64,000 bases of DNA from Paenarthrobacter nitroguajacolicus (lineage in GTDB: Bacteria > Actinomycetota > Actinomycetes > Actinomycetales > Micrococcaceae): positions 94,276-158,275 of the forward strand of contig NZ_VNFK01000012.1 of the NCBI RefSeq assembly GCF_007786235.1. Reading direction: 5' to 3'. The stretch's first letter is position 1, and each line of letters opens with the position of its first letter. The notes beneath the pieces are model-generated. The model searched no databases. It had not been told where the DNA came from and saw only the letters and a program-made list of their open reading frames with translations. Made by a program: the position numbers and the translations under genes. This document shows positions 1 through 8,786 of this stretch, piece by piece.

Positions 1-704
1 ACGAACTGGCCGTAGCGAAGGAAAGCAGCGACGGTTTCATCGTCGTCAGTTGCCAGCGATGTCTTGGCAGCAGCAGAAACAGCAGGGTTAGTGGAGGCGA
101 CGAGCCCAAAGGCGGCTTGCCGATCTGTCATCTTCGCTTTGCCCCGCCAGCCCGTAAGAACGAACTGCTCGATAGCTGCCTCGCCGGAGTCCAAGCTGTC
201 GGACGCGGCTTTCTCGACGTGGTCGTTGCCGTACTCCAGGAAATACGTGGCTGCGGTCCGGAGATCGCCCTTCCATGTGTCGGCCCAGCCTTGCGACAAG
301 AAGGTGATGCTGGCCGCATCGGATGCGAGGGCTTCCTTCGCCGACGACCTCACATGAACGCTCCCCCGCTCCGTCAGCTCGGTGACCAGTTGCTTGCGGT
401 CCGCTGCCAGCGGTACGTCCTGTCCGCCGTCGAGAAATGCCTGCAGCGTTTCCGGTCCGCCCACCAAGGCGGCCGCAGCCGCAGCGCGCGTCGCAGGACC
501 ACCCGTCTTCCACAGCTCCAGCACTCCGGCTGCATCAGCAGCGCGGTTGATATACGGCACAGGAGCCTGCGCGGCGTCAGGGACCTCAAATTGGGGGACG
601 TCATAAGCCTGTGCAGGAGCGGCAAAGAGCAGGGAAGCTCCAGCCACCACGGCAACAGCAGCAGCGGTCCAACGGCGTCGCGTACGACGAAGTGCAGAGA
701 TCAA
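1..704 (-). CDS. secreted ALF-repeat protein, 3' end beyond window
   Basis: Read on the minus strand from a TTG at 704 preceded by GGGGGA, this frame stays open to the window edge, so the C-terminus is missing. Residues 1-34 form a signal peptide: RRTRRR, a hydrophobic run, then a likely AXA cut at APAQA. The mature part carries at least four ~24-residue units of the ALF type, for example [48 protein letters not shown] and [19 protein letters not shown] repeats are short repeats of unknown function in secreted actinobacterial proteins. An in-frame GTG about 39 nt upstream is a weaker start because the ribosome site fits the TTG. The cellular role is unknown; a secreted or cell-surface location is the safest inference. 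Confidence 0.75.
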   Translation of the reverse strand, partial: MISALRRTRRRWTAAAVAVVAGASLLFAAPAQAYDVPQFEVPDAAQAPVPYINRAADAAGVLELWKTGGPATRAAAAAALVGGPETLQAFLDGGQDVPLAADRKQLVTELTERGSVHVRSSAKEALASDAASITFLSQGWADTWKGDLRTAATYFLEYGNDHVEKAASDSLDSGEAAIEQFVLTGWRGKAKMTDRQAAFGLVASTNPAVSAAAKTSLATDDDETVAAFLRYGQF

Positions 705-889
705 GGGTCCCCCAAATATGGATGCGATGGCAGCGCCTATTTCCACTGGGGGCGACGCTGGAAGCGAGGGATGCCTGACCGGTTTGATGAGCTGTCCGCG
801 GTCATCATATCCGACCGGAAGCTATGACTTTGACCGCCCAGAAAACGGCCCTTCCGCCCACTGTCTGCGATCAAAGACACCAAAGCCCC

Positions 890-903
890 GTGAGTCCGAT
901 CAC
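890..903. promoter_or_regulatory. CRP/GlxR-like palindrome upstream of permease
   Basis: GTGAGTCCGATCAC fits the GTGA-N6-TCAC form bound by CRP/GlxR-type regulators. It lies about 60 bp before the permease start, in the 259-bp gap between the divergent ALF-repeat and permease genes. No other clear element was seen in that gap. The assignment rests on motif form alone. Confidence 0.35.
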
Positions 904-963
904 AAGGGCCGCAAAAGTGATCTGCTGGATAGCGATCCCCTCCCAAAGACGAGAAGGTTTACT

Positions 964-2400
964 ATGCAACAAACCAAGCTGGCTGCGGAGAGCTCTGTCC
1001 TCCAAGCCGCGGGTACGGCGCTCAGCCGAGGCCTCAACGTCCGTCACATCCGCTTCATGGCGCTCGGATCGGCGATCGGCACGGGCCTCTTCTACGGCTC
1101 CGCCTCCGCCATCCAGAAGGCCGGGCCGGCTGTACTGCTGGCCTACATCATCGGCGGCGCGGCTGTCTTCATGGTGATGCGAGCCCTCGGCGAAATGGCC
1201 GTCCGACACCCCGTGTCGGGTTCCTTCGGCCAGTACGCCAGCAAGTATCTGGGGCCGTTTGCCGGCTTTGTGACCGGCTGGACGTATGTGTTCGAGATGG
1301 CGATCGTAGCCATCGCCGACGTCACCGCCTTCAGTATCTATATGGGCTTCTGGTTTCCGCAGGTGGACAGATGGATCTGGGTGCTGGCGATCATCCTGTT
1401 CCTGGGCGCCATGAACCTGCTCAGCGTGAAGGTGTTTGGTGAACTTGAGTTCTGGTTCTCGCTGATCAAGGTGGTGGCGATCATCGCCATGATCGTGGGC
1501 GGTGCGGCGATCGTCGTGTTCGGTTTCCAAACGGGCGACGGCGGTGGCGTGGCACCGGGGCTGGGGAACCTCGTCAATCACGGCGGTTTGTTCCCGAACG
1601 GTTTCGAGGGGCTGTTGGCCGCGTTCGCCGTCGTAATGTTTGCGTTTGGCGGGATCGAAACGATTGGTATCACCGCCGGTGAAGCCGCCAATCCCAAGAA
1701 GGTCATCCCGCAGGCCGTTAACACTGTGCCGGTACGCGTTCTGCTTTTCTATGTTCTGACCCTGGGTGTGCTGATGAGCATCTTCCCGTGGAACGAGATC
1801 GGCAGCAGCGGCAGTCCGTTCGTGCAGATCTTCGACGGACTGGGCATCCCGGCCGCTCCGCACATCCTCAACGCGGTGGTCATCACCGCCGCGCTCTCCG
1901 CGATCAACAGCGATATCTTCGGTGCCGGGCGCATCCTGTTCGGCCTGGCCCAGCAGGGCCACGCGCCCAAGAGCTTCAGCAAGATCTCCCGGCACGGGGT
2001 TCCCTGGATGACCGTAGTGATGATGGGCGGAATCCTGCTGGTGGGCGTCGTTTTGAACGCCGTCATCCCCGAGGACGTGTTCGTGCTCATCGCCTCGATC
2101 GCCACCTTCGCCACCGTGTGGGTCTGGGTGATGATCCTCGCCTCGCACGTAGCCATGAAGCGTGAGATCAAGCGCAAGGGACTGCCGACGTCGGAATTCG
2201 GCTCACCGCTGTGGCCCGTTGCGTCCATCATGACCATAGCGTTCATGGCGATGGTCATCGTGATCCTTGGAGTCTTCGAGGACACACGGGTTGCGCTTTA
2301 TGTTGGCGGCACCTGGCTGGTCCTGCTGTTCGTGGCCTACAAATTGTGGGTTCGCGGGGGTGGCCTGCGCCGGGCAGAGCTGGTGGACGAGACCGCCTGA
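964..2400 (+). CDS. amino acid permease, APC superfamily (AAT type)
   Basis: This 478-residue polytopic membrane protein should import an amino acid by proton symport. The N-terminal stretch with [13 protein letters not shown], followed by [13 protein letters not shown] and [11 protein letters not shown], is the hallmark substrate region of the AAT family (relatives of GabP, ProY and AnsP). About 12 membrane spans are visible and the length is normal. I chose ATG 964 ([10 protein letters not shown]) because AGAAGG lies just upstream and family proteins begin about 20 residues before the GTGLF motif; the open frame further upstream looks non-coding. A CRP-like palindrome sits about 60 bp before the start and a long hairpin follows the stop. 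The specific substrate cannot be told from sequence. Confidence 0.9.
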   Translation: MQQTKLAAESSVLQAAGTALSRGLNVRHIRFMALGSAIGTGLFYGSASAIQKAGPAVLLAYIIGGAAVFMVMRALGEMAVRHPVSGSFGQYASKYLGPFAGFVTGWTYVFEMAIVAIADVTAFSIYMGFWFPQVDRWIWVLAIILFLGAMNLLSVKVFGELEFWFSLIKVVAIIAMIVGGAAIVVFGFQTGDGGGVAPGLGNLVNHGGLFPNGFEGLLAAFAVVMFAFGGIETIGITAGEAANPKKVIPQAVNTVPVRVLLFYVLTLGVLMSIFPWNEIGSSGSPFVQIFDGLGIPAAPHILNAVVITAALSAINSDIFGAGRILFGLAQQGHAPKSFSKISRHGVPWMTVVMMGGILLVGVVLNAVIPEDVFVLIASIATFATVWVWVMILASHVAMKREIKRKGLPTSEFGSPLWPVASIMTIAFMAMVIVILGVFEDTRVALYVGGTWLVLLFVAYKLWVRGGGLRRAELVDETA

Positions 2401-2414
2401 CTTCCCGCGCCGAA

Positions 2415-2463
2415 GTGACAGTTAATGCCAATGTTCGCGGGGAACATTGGCATTAACTGTCAC
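2415..2463. terminator. perfect 22-bp stem hairpin between convergent genes
   Basis: The left arm 2415-2436 and right arm 2442-2463 are perfect reverse complements around a 5-nt loop (GCGGG). It lies between the permease and the convergent dehydrogenase gene, so it may terminate both. There is no U-tract, which is common in actinobacterial terminators. Its core TTAATGCCAATGTT closely matches the hairpin at 5673-5719. Confidence 0.7.
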
Positions 2464-2485
2464 ATCGCGGGGGCGAAGGCGGGGC

Positions 2486-3238
2486 CTACCGGGCCGACCA
2501 ACCACCATCCATGGTGTAGCTCGCGCCGGTGACCATGCCGGCGTCGTCGGAGGCCATCCAGGCTGCTAACGACGCAACTTCCTCCGGCTCCACCAACCGC
2601 TTCACCGCAGACTCCGTGAGCATCACCTTGGCCAGGACTTCGGCCTCGGGGATGCCGTGAAGCCGGGCCTGATCGGCGATCTGGCGTTCCACCAACGGCG
2701 TCCGGACGTACCCGGGGTTGATGCAGTTGGACGTGACCCCGTGCTCGCCGCCCTCCAACGCAGTGACCTTGCTGAGTCCCTCAAGGCCGTGCTTGGCGGA
2801 GACGTACGCACTCTTGTAGGCCGAGGCCCGGAGCCCGTGGACCGAGGAGATGTTGATGATCCGGCCGAAGTTGTTGGCGTACATGTGCGGGAGGGCGGCC
2901 CTGATGAGGAGGAACGGCGCCTCCAGCATCAGGGCCAGTATCCGTCGGAACTCCGCGGGTTCGAACTCCTCGATCGGCGCGACCTTTTGGATGCCGGCAT
3001 TGTTGACCAGGATGTCGCAGTCAAGGCTCAGTGCGGCCAACGCCTCAGTATCCAAGAGGTCCACCGTCCAAGCTGTGCCGCCCAGCTCATCGGCGAGGGC
3101 CGCGGCTCCGGAGGCATCGACGTCGGCCACTACTACTTTCGCGCCGCGTGCGGCGAGCGCACGGGCACAGGCAGCCCCGATACCGCTCGCGCCGCCGGTC
3201 ACCAGTGCTTTGCGTCCGTTCAAGGAGTTGTCCATCAA
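2486..3238 (-). CDS. bdhA: 3-hydroxybutyrate dehydrogenase (SDR family)
   Basis: This 250-residue short-chain dehydrogenase probably oxidises (R)-3-hydroxybutyrate to acetoacetate with NAD. It shows the cofactor loop GGASGIG near residue 17, NNAG in strand 4, and the catalytic Ser (NISSVHG) followed by YVSAKHG with the YxxxK pair. The segment VHGLRASAYKSAYVSAKHG and the ending VTGASYTMDGGW are typical of 3-hydroxybutyrate dehydrogenases rather than general ketoreductases. The stop of the upstream MHS transporter at 3240 sits 1 nt from this gene's start at 3238, so the two form one operon. The symbol is assigned by similarity to known family signatures; another 3-hydroxyacyl substrate is possible. 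Confidence 0.8.
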   Translation of the reverse strand: MMDNSLNGRKALVTGGASGIGAACARALAARGAKVVVADVDASGAAALADELGGTAWTVDLLDTEALAALSLDCDILVNNAGIQKVAPIEEFEPAEFRRILALMLEAPFLLIRAALPHMYANNFGRIINISSVHGLRASAYKSAYVSAKHGLEGLSKVTALEGGEHGVTSNCINPGYVRTPLVERQIADQARLHGIPEAEVLAKVMLTESAVKRLVEPEEVASLAAWMASDDAGMVTGASYTMDGGWSAR

Positions 3239-3239
3239 A

Positions 3240-4628
3240 CTATCCCTTCGAAGCTGAAGCAGTGGTCAGTCCGTGCCGGATCGCATCGGCCTGGTCCACG
3301 TCCTGCAGCGCGATGCCCTTGGTTTCCTTCAGCGAAACGACGGCGACGACGGTGATGGCACATGCGACCACCAAGTAGATCGCGGTGGGAACCCACGAGC
3401 CGGTGTCCTTGAGCCACTGGGTTGCCAGCAGCGGCGCGAGTGAGCCGGCGAAGATCGAGGTGACCTGCGAGCCGAGCGAGACGCCGGAGTAGCGCATGCG
3501 GGTGGGGAAGAGCTCGGACATGATGGCCGGCTGACCGGCATACATGAAGGCGTGCAGGCAGAGTCCAATGGTCACGGCAAGCACGATGATCACGGCGTTC
3601 TTGGTGTCGAACATGGGGAAGGCGAAGAACGGCCAGGTTGCGCCGGCAATCGCGCCGATGAGGTAGACGGGCTTGCGTCCCCAGGAATCCACGAGGCGGC
3701 CGACCTGCGGAATGACCAGGAAGTGGATGACGTGGGCGATCAGGAGTGCCAGCAGGAGCGAGGACGTGTCGTACTTGTGGACGCTCTTGAGGTAGACGAT
3801 CGCAAAGCTCACCACGAGGTAGTACATGATGTTCTCCGCGAAACGGAGGCCCATGGCCTGCAGGATGCCCTTGGGGTACTTGCGGATGACCTCGCCGACG
3901 CCGTAGCTGATGGCCTTGGACTCTTCCACCTGCGCCTTGGCTTCGAGGAAGATCGGGGCTTCGGTGACGTGGGTACGGATGTAGTAGCCCACGAACACGA
4001 TCACTGCGGAGAGCCAGAATGCAACGCGCCAGCCCCAGCCGAGGAACGCTTCGCTGCTCAGGGTGGTGGACATAACGAACAGGACCAGTGTGGCCAGGAG
4101 GTTGCCCACCGGCACAGCGGCCTGCGGCCACGAGGACCAGAAACCACGCGACTTGTTGGGGCTGTGCTCTGCTACCAGCAGCACAGCGCCACCCCACTCA
4201 CCGCCGAGCGCGAAGCCCTGGATGAAGCGCAGTGCCACCAGCATGGCCGGTGCCCAGTAGCCGATTTCCATGAAGCCGGGGAGGCAGCCCATCAGGAACG
4301 TTGAGACGCCGACGATCACAATGGTCAGCTGCAGCGTGGGTTTGCGGCCCAGCTTGTCGCCGATCTGGCCGAACACGATGCCACCCAGGGGCCGTGCCAC
4401 GAAACCAACGGCGTAGGTGATGAAGGCCTGGATGATGCCGTCCAGTTCGTTGCCGGTGCTCGGGAAGAAGTACTTGCCGAAAACCAGCGTGGCGGCTGTG
4501 GCGTACAGGAAGAACTCGTACCACTCCACCACGGTGCCAACCATCGACGCCGCGACGATCTTCTTCAGCCCGGAGCCTTCTCCGGCGCCTTTCCCTGCTC
4601 TTGATGCGGAGCGCTGCTCTACGCTCAT
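3240..4628 (-). CDS. MFS transporter, metabolite:H+ symporter (MHS) family
   Basis: This 462-residue inner-membrane symporter belongs to the MHS branch of the major facilitator superfamily, which takes up carboxylates and related metabolites. VGTVVEWYEFFLY near residue 30, then GQIGDKLGRKP and FIQGFALGGEWGGAVLL, are MHS signatures. The start MSVEQRS (ATG 4628) has GAGGAG six nt upstream; an ATG six nt earlier would overlap that ribosome site. The 3' neighbour is a 3-hydroxybutyrate dehydrogenase in the same operon, so uptake of 3-hydroxybutyrate or another short ketone body or acid is a reasonable inference. A LysR gene is transcribed divergently and is the likely regulator. Confidence 0.85.
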   Translation of the reverse strand: MSVEQRSASRAGKGAGEGSGLKKIVAASMVGTVVEWYEFFLYATAATLVFGKYFFPSTGNELDGIIQAFITYAVGFVARPLGGIVFGQIGDKLGRKPTLQLTIVIVGVSTFLMGCLPGFMEIGYWAPAMLVALRFIQGFALGGEWGGAVLLVAEHSPNKSRGFWSSWPQAAVPVGNLLATLVLFVMSTTLSSEAFLGWGWRVAFWLSAVIVFVGYYIRTHVTEAPIFLEAKAQVEESKAISYGVGEVIRKYPKGILQAMGLRFAENIMYYLVVSFAIVYLKSVHKYDTSSLLLALLIAHVIHFLVIPQVGRLVDSWGRKPVYLIGAIAGATWPFFAFPMFDTKNAVIIVLAVTIGLCLHAFMYAGQPAIMSELFPTRMRYSGVSLGSQVTSIFAGSLAPLLATQWLKDTGSWVPTAIYLVVACAITVVAVVSLKETKGIALQDVDQADAIRHGLTTASASKG

Positions 4629-4750
4629 ATCCATCTCCTCAGTGTCCTCTTTGACCCTTTTGAACGTGATGTGATCCACAACACGAAATGCTCCACTGAG
4701 TATTGCCGCAGATTTGTTATGCCTCAATGACCAAAGAGGCACCATGTGTG

Positions 4751-4762
4751 TGCAAAATTGCA
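4751..4762. promoter_or_regulatory. LysR-type inverted repeat before the lysR gene
   Basis: TGCAAAATTGCA is a TGCAA-N2-TTGCA inverted repeat ending 3 nt before the proposed LysR start, in the divergent gap with the MHS transporter. A site here could serve autoregulation. Binding is inferred from position and symmetry only. Confidence 0.35.
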
Positions 4763-4765
4763 GAC

Positions 4766-5662
4766 ATGAAGCCGAACCCCGATGACCTCCTCATCTTCCT
4801 TGCCGTCTCACGTTCAGGGAAGTTCACGACGGCGGCACAAGCCTTGGGGCTGAACCACACCACCGTTTCGCGCAGGATAGCGGCGCTGGAGAAAGCATTG
4901 GGCGGCAGGGTCCTGGCGCGTGCGGCTGGTGGTTGGGAGGTCACGGAGTTGGGCGCCGAAGCGGTTCTGGTGGCGGAGCGGATCGAAGCTGCGGTGGGTG
5001 CGCTGGGACCCAGCGACCGCGCACCCGACCCCATTACCGGCGTCGTACGCATGACCGCGACTGACGGCTTCAGCGCCTATATCGCGGCACCGGCGGTGGC
5101 CCGGCTGCGGCGCGAGCACCCCGGACTCAGCGTGGAGATCGTGACGGTGACCCGTCGGGCGTTGCAGCAGCGCTCAGGTCTCGACATTGAGGTGGTGGTG
5201 GGAACGCCGCAAGTGCACCGGGCCGAAGCGATCCGGCTCGGCGAGTATCGGCTGGGAATGTACGCCTCCCGCGCCTATCTGAAAGACAACGGGACGCCTT
5301 CCAGCATCGAGGAACTGACGCAGCACCAGCTGGTCTACTTTGTGGATTCCATGCTGCAGGTGGATGACCTGGACGCTCCCCGGCGACTGGTTCCCACCAT
5401 GCGCGACGGGCTGAGCTCAACCAACGTGTTCGTGCATGTCGAGGCCACCAGGGCAGGTGCCGGCGTGGGTTTCCTTCCGTGCTTCATGGCGGACCGACAC
5501 CCGGATCTGGTCAGGCTGCTGCCATCGGACTTCGCGGAGCTGCTCCCCTACTGGATGGTCCTCCGCCCGGACTCCATGCGCCGCCCTGCGGTAGCCGCCG
5601 TCGTGCAGGCTTTGCGGGAGGAGACGGAGCAACGGCGGGAGGAGCTGCTCGGGGCCGGATGA
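4766..5662 (+). CDS. LysR-family transcriptional regulator
   Basis: A 298-residue LysR protein. The N-terminal winged helix-turn-helix reads LLIFLAVSRSGKFTTAAQAL then LNHTTVSRRIAALEKALGG, and the C-terminal two-thirds is the LysR substrate domain. It is divergent from the MHS transporter/3-hydroxybutyrate dehydrogenase operon, so it probably controls that operon in response to its substrate. ATG 4766 gives the standard N-terminus, but no ribosome site precedes it; a leaderless transcript or the ATG 39 nt upstream (MTKEAPC) are alternatives. A long hairpin follows the stop. Confidence 0.85.
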   Translation: MKPNPDDLLIFLAVSRSGKFTTAAQALGLNHTTVSRRIAALEKALGGRVLARAAGGWEVTELGAEAVLVAERIEAAVGALGPSDRAPDPITGVVRMTATDGFSAYIAAPAVARLRREHPGLSVEIVTVTRRALQQRSGLDIEVVVGTPQVHRAEAIRLGEYRLGMYASRAYLKDNGTPSSIEELTQHQLVYFVDSMLQVDDLDAPRRLVPTMRDGLSSTNVFVHVEATRAGAGVGFLPCFMADRHPDLVRLLPSDFAELLPYWMVLRPDSMRRPAVAAVVQALREETEQRREELLGAG

Positions 5663-5672
5663 GTCGCCGAGA

Positions 5673-5719
5673 TGGCACTTAATGGCAATGTTTCCGCACA
5701 ACATTGTCATTAAGTGCCA
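5673..5719. terminator. 20-bp stem hairpin, same family as 2415-2463
   Basis: Arms 5673-5692 and 5700-5719 pair over 20 bp with one G-T wobble and a 7-nt loop. The hairpin separates the convergent LysR and ABC ATPase genes. Seventeen of 20 positions match the arm of the hairpin 3.2 kb to the left, and both are followed by CGCGGG, so they are copies of one repeat family. Confidence 0.7.
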
Positions 5720-5755
5720 CCTCGCGGGTCAGGGGCGGGGGAATCAACGGGGGAA

Positions 5756-6646
5756 TCAGGACCCCAGCGGGATCACCAGCGGAGTGTGGCTCACGGGGTC
5801 GTCAATCACGATGCACGGCAGGCCGAACACATGTTCCACCAGCTCTGCGGTGACCACATCCGCGGGCCGGCCCTCGGCAACCACTGCGCCGTCCTTCATC
5901 GCGATGAGGTGTGTTGCGTAGCGGCAGGCGTGATTGAGGTCGTGAAGGACAGCTACCAGGGTGTTGCCTTCCCCGTTCAACCGCCGGAACAGTTCCAGGA
6001 GCTCGATCTGGTGGGCGATGTCCAGGAACGTGGTGGGCTCGTCCAGCAGGAGCAACGGGGTTTGCTGCGCCAAGACCATGGCCACCCACACGCGCTGCCG
6101 CTGCCCGCCGGAGAGCTCGTCCACCAAACGCCCGGACAACGACGTGACGTTCGTAGCTTCCAAGGCAGACGCCACCGCGGCTTCGTCAGCCTCAGACCAC
6201 TGGCGGAGCAACTTCTGGTGCGGGTACCGGCCACGGGCCACCAGGTCCGCCACGGTGATTCCGTCGGGCGCAATAGAGGTCTGCGGCAGCAACCCGAGGC
6301 GGCGCGCGACTTCCTTGGCCCCATAAGAGGCGATGCTCTTGCCATCCAAAAGCACCGACCCGGACGTAGGCTCCAGCAGCCGGGACAGCGCCCGCAGCAA
6401 CGTCGACTTACCGCAGGCGTTGGGTCCCACAATCACCGTGAACCCGCCATCCGGGATACGCACGTCCAGTGATGAAGACACCGAGCGTCCCGCATAACCC
6501 AGGCTCACGTTCTCCGCGCTGAGCCGGGCACCAGAGGGGCGGGCACCAGTGGGGCGGGCACCAGAGGGGCGGGCACCCGGCGCAACACCAGAAACGGGAT
6601 CAACCAACACATCAGTCACAGCAAACTCCTTCACTTCTTCGCTCAT
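5756..6646 (-). CDS. iron-siderophore ABC transporter, ATP-binding protein
   Basis: A 296-residue ATPase of the FecE/FepC type that powers siderophore import. Visible motifs are Walker A GPNACGKST, signature LSGGQRQRVWVAM, Walker B LLLLDEPTTFLD and the switch histidine in VAVLHDLNHA. The first ~30 residues are unusual for the family: a GARPS/GARPT pentapeptide repeated in tandem, encoded by 15-bp DNA repeats at about 6525-6577. Start ATG 6646 overlaps the stop of the upstream permease by 4 nt, so translation is coupled. It is the last gene of the five-gene iron uptake operon. A shorter start after the repeat would still give a full ATPase domain. Confidence 0.92.
   Translation of the reverse strand: MSEEVKEFAVTDVLVDPVSGVAPGARPSGARPTGARPSGARLSAENVSLGYAGRSVSSSLDVRIPDGGFTVIVGPNACGKSTLLRALSRLLEPTSGSVLLDGKSIASYGAKEVARRLGLLPQTSIAPDGITVADLVARGRYPHQKLLRQWSEADEAAVASALEATNVTSLSGRLVDELSGGQRQRVWVAMVLAQQTPLLLLDEPTTFLDIAHQIELLELFRRLNGEGNTLVAVLHDLNHACRYATHLIAMKDGAVVAEGRPADVVTAELVEHVFGLPCIVIDDPVSHTPLVIPLGS
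6525..6577 (-). repeat. 15-bp in-frame tandem repeat in ATPase N-terminus
   Basis: Three near-identical 15-bp units and a partial fourth encode the pentapeptides GARPS, GARPT, GARPS and GAR before the ATPase domain. The high nucleotide identity suggests recent slippage or expansion, and the copy number may differ between strains. Confidence 0.7.
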
Positions 6647-7695
6647 TGCCGCTTCACCTCACGGGCAAGAAGCCACACGAGGTAGCAGCCGCCGATGCTG
6701 ACGGTCACCACGCCCACGGGCAGTTGGATTGGCGCGAAAAGGTTCTGCGCCACGATGTCGCTGGCCACCAAAAGGAAGGCACCCATGGCGGCCGAGGGAA
6801 CCATTCCCACCGACGCTGACTGGGTGAGGCGGCGCGCCAGCTGGGGCGCAGCCAAGGAAACAAAGGCAATCGGCCCGGCAGCAGCGGTGACCATCGCCGT
6901 CAAAGCCACGCCCACCACTGCCAGGACCAGCCGCGAGCCTTCCAGCCGAACGCCCAAGGCGCGGGCGGCGTCGTCGCCCATCTCCAACAGGCCCAGCCGC
7001 CTGCCGTACAAAGACAGCACAGCCAGCAGCGCCCCGAACACGATCACCACCGGCAGCACTTGGTCCCACGTGATCTTGTTCAGCGAACCGGCACCCCAAA
7101 CAGCCGCGGACATGGCCTGCTCCAAGGACGCCTTGAGGATCATGAACGTGTTCACCGAGGCCAACATGGCGCTCACGGCGATACCCGCAATGATGAGCCG
7201 GAAGCCCTGGATGCCCTTCTTGTAAGCGAACACGTACACCAGTGCGGCAGTCACCAGACCACCCACCAGCGCACCGGCCGACACCGCAAAGTAGCCGCCA
7301 CCCATCAGCAGGATGACCACCAGCGCACCCGTATAGGCGCCCGTGTTGAAGCCGATCACATCGGGGCTTCCCAGCGCGTTGCGGGTCAGCGATTGGAAGA
7401 TTGCCCCGCTGACCCCCATGGCCGCCCCCAATAACAGGGCCAGGAGGACGCGGGGCAATCTCCACTCCACCACCACCATGTGCACGGCGCCGCTGGACTG
7501 TCCCAGCAGCGCCGAAACAACGTCCGGCACCGCAACGCTGAACTCACCCAGGCCAAGGGCGACGACGGCGAGCGCCAGGGCGGCGGTAAACAGGACGGCG
7601 GTGACAACCAAGGTCCGGACGTCGAGGCGAAGCGAGACGCGTCCGCCAAAGCGGCGGATGGCGATGGTCCGCCGGCCGAAGTCGATGGAGGTCAT
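6643..7695 (-). CDS. iron-siderophore ABC transporter, permease (FecCD family)
   Basis: A 350-residue FecCD/BtuC-family permease with about nine or ten membrane spans. Family landmarks are VEWRLPRVLLALLLGAAMGVSG, IFQSLTRNALGSPDVIG and the cytoplasmic loop with PIAFVSLAAPQLARRL that contacts the ATPase. It overlaps both neighbours by 4 nt (ATGA) in the order permease, permease, ATPase. It probably pairs with the next FecCD protein to form the heterodimeric channel for a ferric siderophore. The length is typical. FepG-like is the closest role name; the actual siderophore is unknown. Confidence 0.92.
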   Translation of the reverse strand: MTSIDFGRRTIAIRRFGGRVSLRLDVRTLVVTAVLFTAALALAVVALGLGEFSVAVPDVVSALLGQSSGAVHMVVVEWRLPRVLLALLLGAAMGVSGAIFQSLTRNALGSPDVIGFNTGAYTGALVVILLMGGGYFAVSAGALVGGLVTAALVYVFAYKKGIQGFRLIIAGIAVSAMLASVNTFMILKASLEQAMSAAVWGAGSLNKITWDQVLPVVIVFGALLAVLSLYGRRLGLLEMGDDAARALGVRLEGSRLVLAVVGVALTAMVTAAAGPIAFVSLAAPQLARRLTQSASVGMVPSAAMGAFLLVASDIVAQNLFAPIQLPVGVVTVSIGGCYLVWLLAREVKRQ

Positions 7696-8786
7696 AGCGT
7701 GCTCACTTTCCGGCGTCGGATGAGCCAGATGAGGACCGGTGCGCCAACGAATGCGGTGATGATTCCTACCTGCATTTCACCGGGACGGAGGACCAGCCTG
7801 CCAAGGATGTCGGACACCAGCAGCAACACGGGCGAGAGCACCAAGGTGTAGGCCAGTATCCAGCGCTGGTCCGGCCCAACGATCCATCGGGCTACGTGCG
7901 GAACCATGAGTCCCACGAATCCGATGGGGCCGGCGGCTGCCGTCGCGGCGCCGCACAGCAGAGTTACCGCGACGATGGTCCAGATCCGGGTGCGAACAAT
8001 GTTGGCACCAAGCGACCTGGCGGTATCGTCGCCCATGGCCACGGCGTTCAAGGGCCGGGCCATGGCAAGGGCAATAAGCGTTCCTGCAAGGATGAAGGGG
8101 GCCACCGTGGTGAAAATGTCCCACGTGCGGTTGCTCAACGTTCCGGCGCTCCAACTGCGCATGCTGTCGAAGACGGCAGGGCGCAGGAGGGTGATGCCGG
8201 AGGAAATGCCGCCGAGGACAGCCCCCAAGGCAACGCCGGCAAGGGTGAGGCGGAGCGGCGTGGTCCCGCCCCTCCCCCGCGAACCGATGAAGTACACCGC
8301 CACAGTGGCCGCCACGGCACCGGCGAAGGAGAACCAGATGTACTCCTGGATGCTGGTGACGCCAAAGAGCGCCACTCCGAGGACCACGAAGAAGCCGGCG
8401 CCCGCGTTGACGCCCAGGATGCCGGGGTCCGCCAACGGGTTGCGGGTCAGGGACTGGATCAGTGCCCCGGACAGCCCGAGGGCAATGCCAACCACTACGC
8501 CCGTGACGGTTCGGGGCAGGCGGAGGTCATGGATGATCACGTGTTCCGGTGAGCCATCGTAGGCGGTGATGGCTGGCCACAGGTTGGCTACGTCGACGTC
8601 CTTGGAGCCCACCACCAAGCTCAACCACAGCACCAAAGCCAACGCGGCAATCGCTGCGAGCAATCCCAACATCCGGTACCGGTTTACGCCCACCAGGCCC
8701 GCTGGGCGTACTTCCTTGGCTGAAACCGGCGCCGCGTCCTGCACTTCAGTGACGGCAGAACGCGGCGCCATGGTTCCGGACGCCAT
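7692..8786 (-). CDS. iron-siderophore ABC transporter, permease (FecCD family)
   Basis: The second FecCD-type permease (364 residues), with the signatures DLRLPRTVTGVVVGIALGLS, IQSLTRNPLADPGILGVNAG and GPIGFVGLMVPHVAR. The soluble N-terminal ~35 residues precede the first span. The gene starts at ATG 8786, directly after the stop of the siderophore-interacting protein gene at 8787, and overlaps the next permease by 4 nt. It should act as the FepD-like half of the channel. No internal stop or missing motif was seen. Confidence 0.92.
   Translation of the reverse strand: MASGTMAPRSAVTEVQDAAPVSAKEVRPAGLVGVNRYRMLGLLAAIAALALVLWLSLVVGSKDVDVANLWPAITAYDGSPEHVIIHDLRLPRTVTGVVVGIALGLSGALIQSLTRNPLADPGILGVNAGAGFFVVLGVALFGVTSIQEYIWFSFAGAVAATVAVYFIGSRGRGGTTPLRLTLAGVALGAVLGGISSGITLLRPAVFDSMRSWSAGTLSNRTWDIFTTVAPFILAGTLIALAMARPLNAVAMGDDTARSLGANIVRTRIWTIVAVTLLCGAATAAAGPIGFVGLMVPHVARWIVGPDQRWILAYTLVLSPVLLLVSDILGRLVLRPGEMQVGIITAFVGAPVLIWLIRRRKVSTL

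Noticed and set aside
718..963. Longer N-terminus for the amino acid permease
   Set aside because: The extra 82 residues look random, and ATG 964 has a ribosome site and the family N-terminus.
871..2148. 425-codon leftward frame opposite the amino acid permease
   Set aside because: Its composition (His, Asp, Gly, Arg rich) is that of an antisense shadow and it lacks any recognisable domain.
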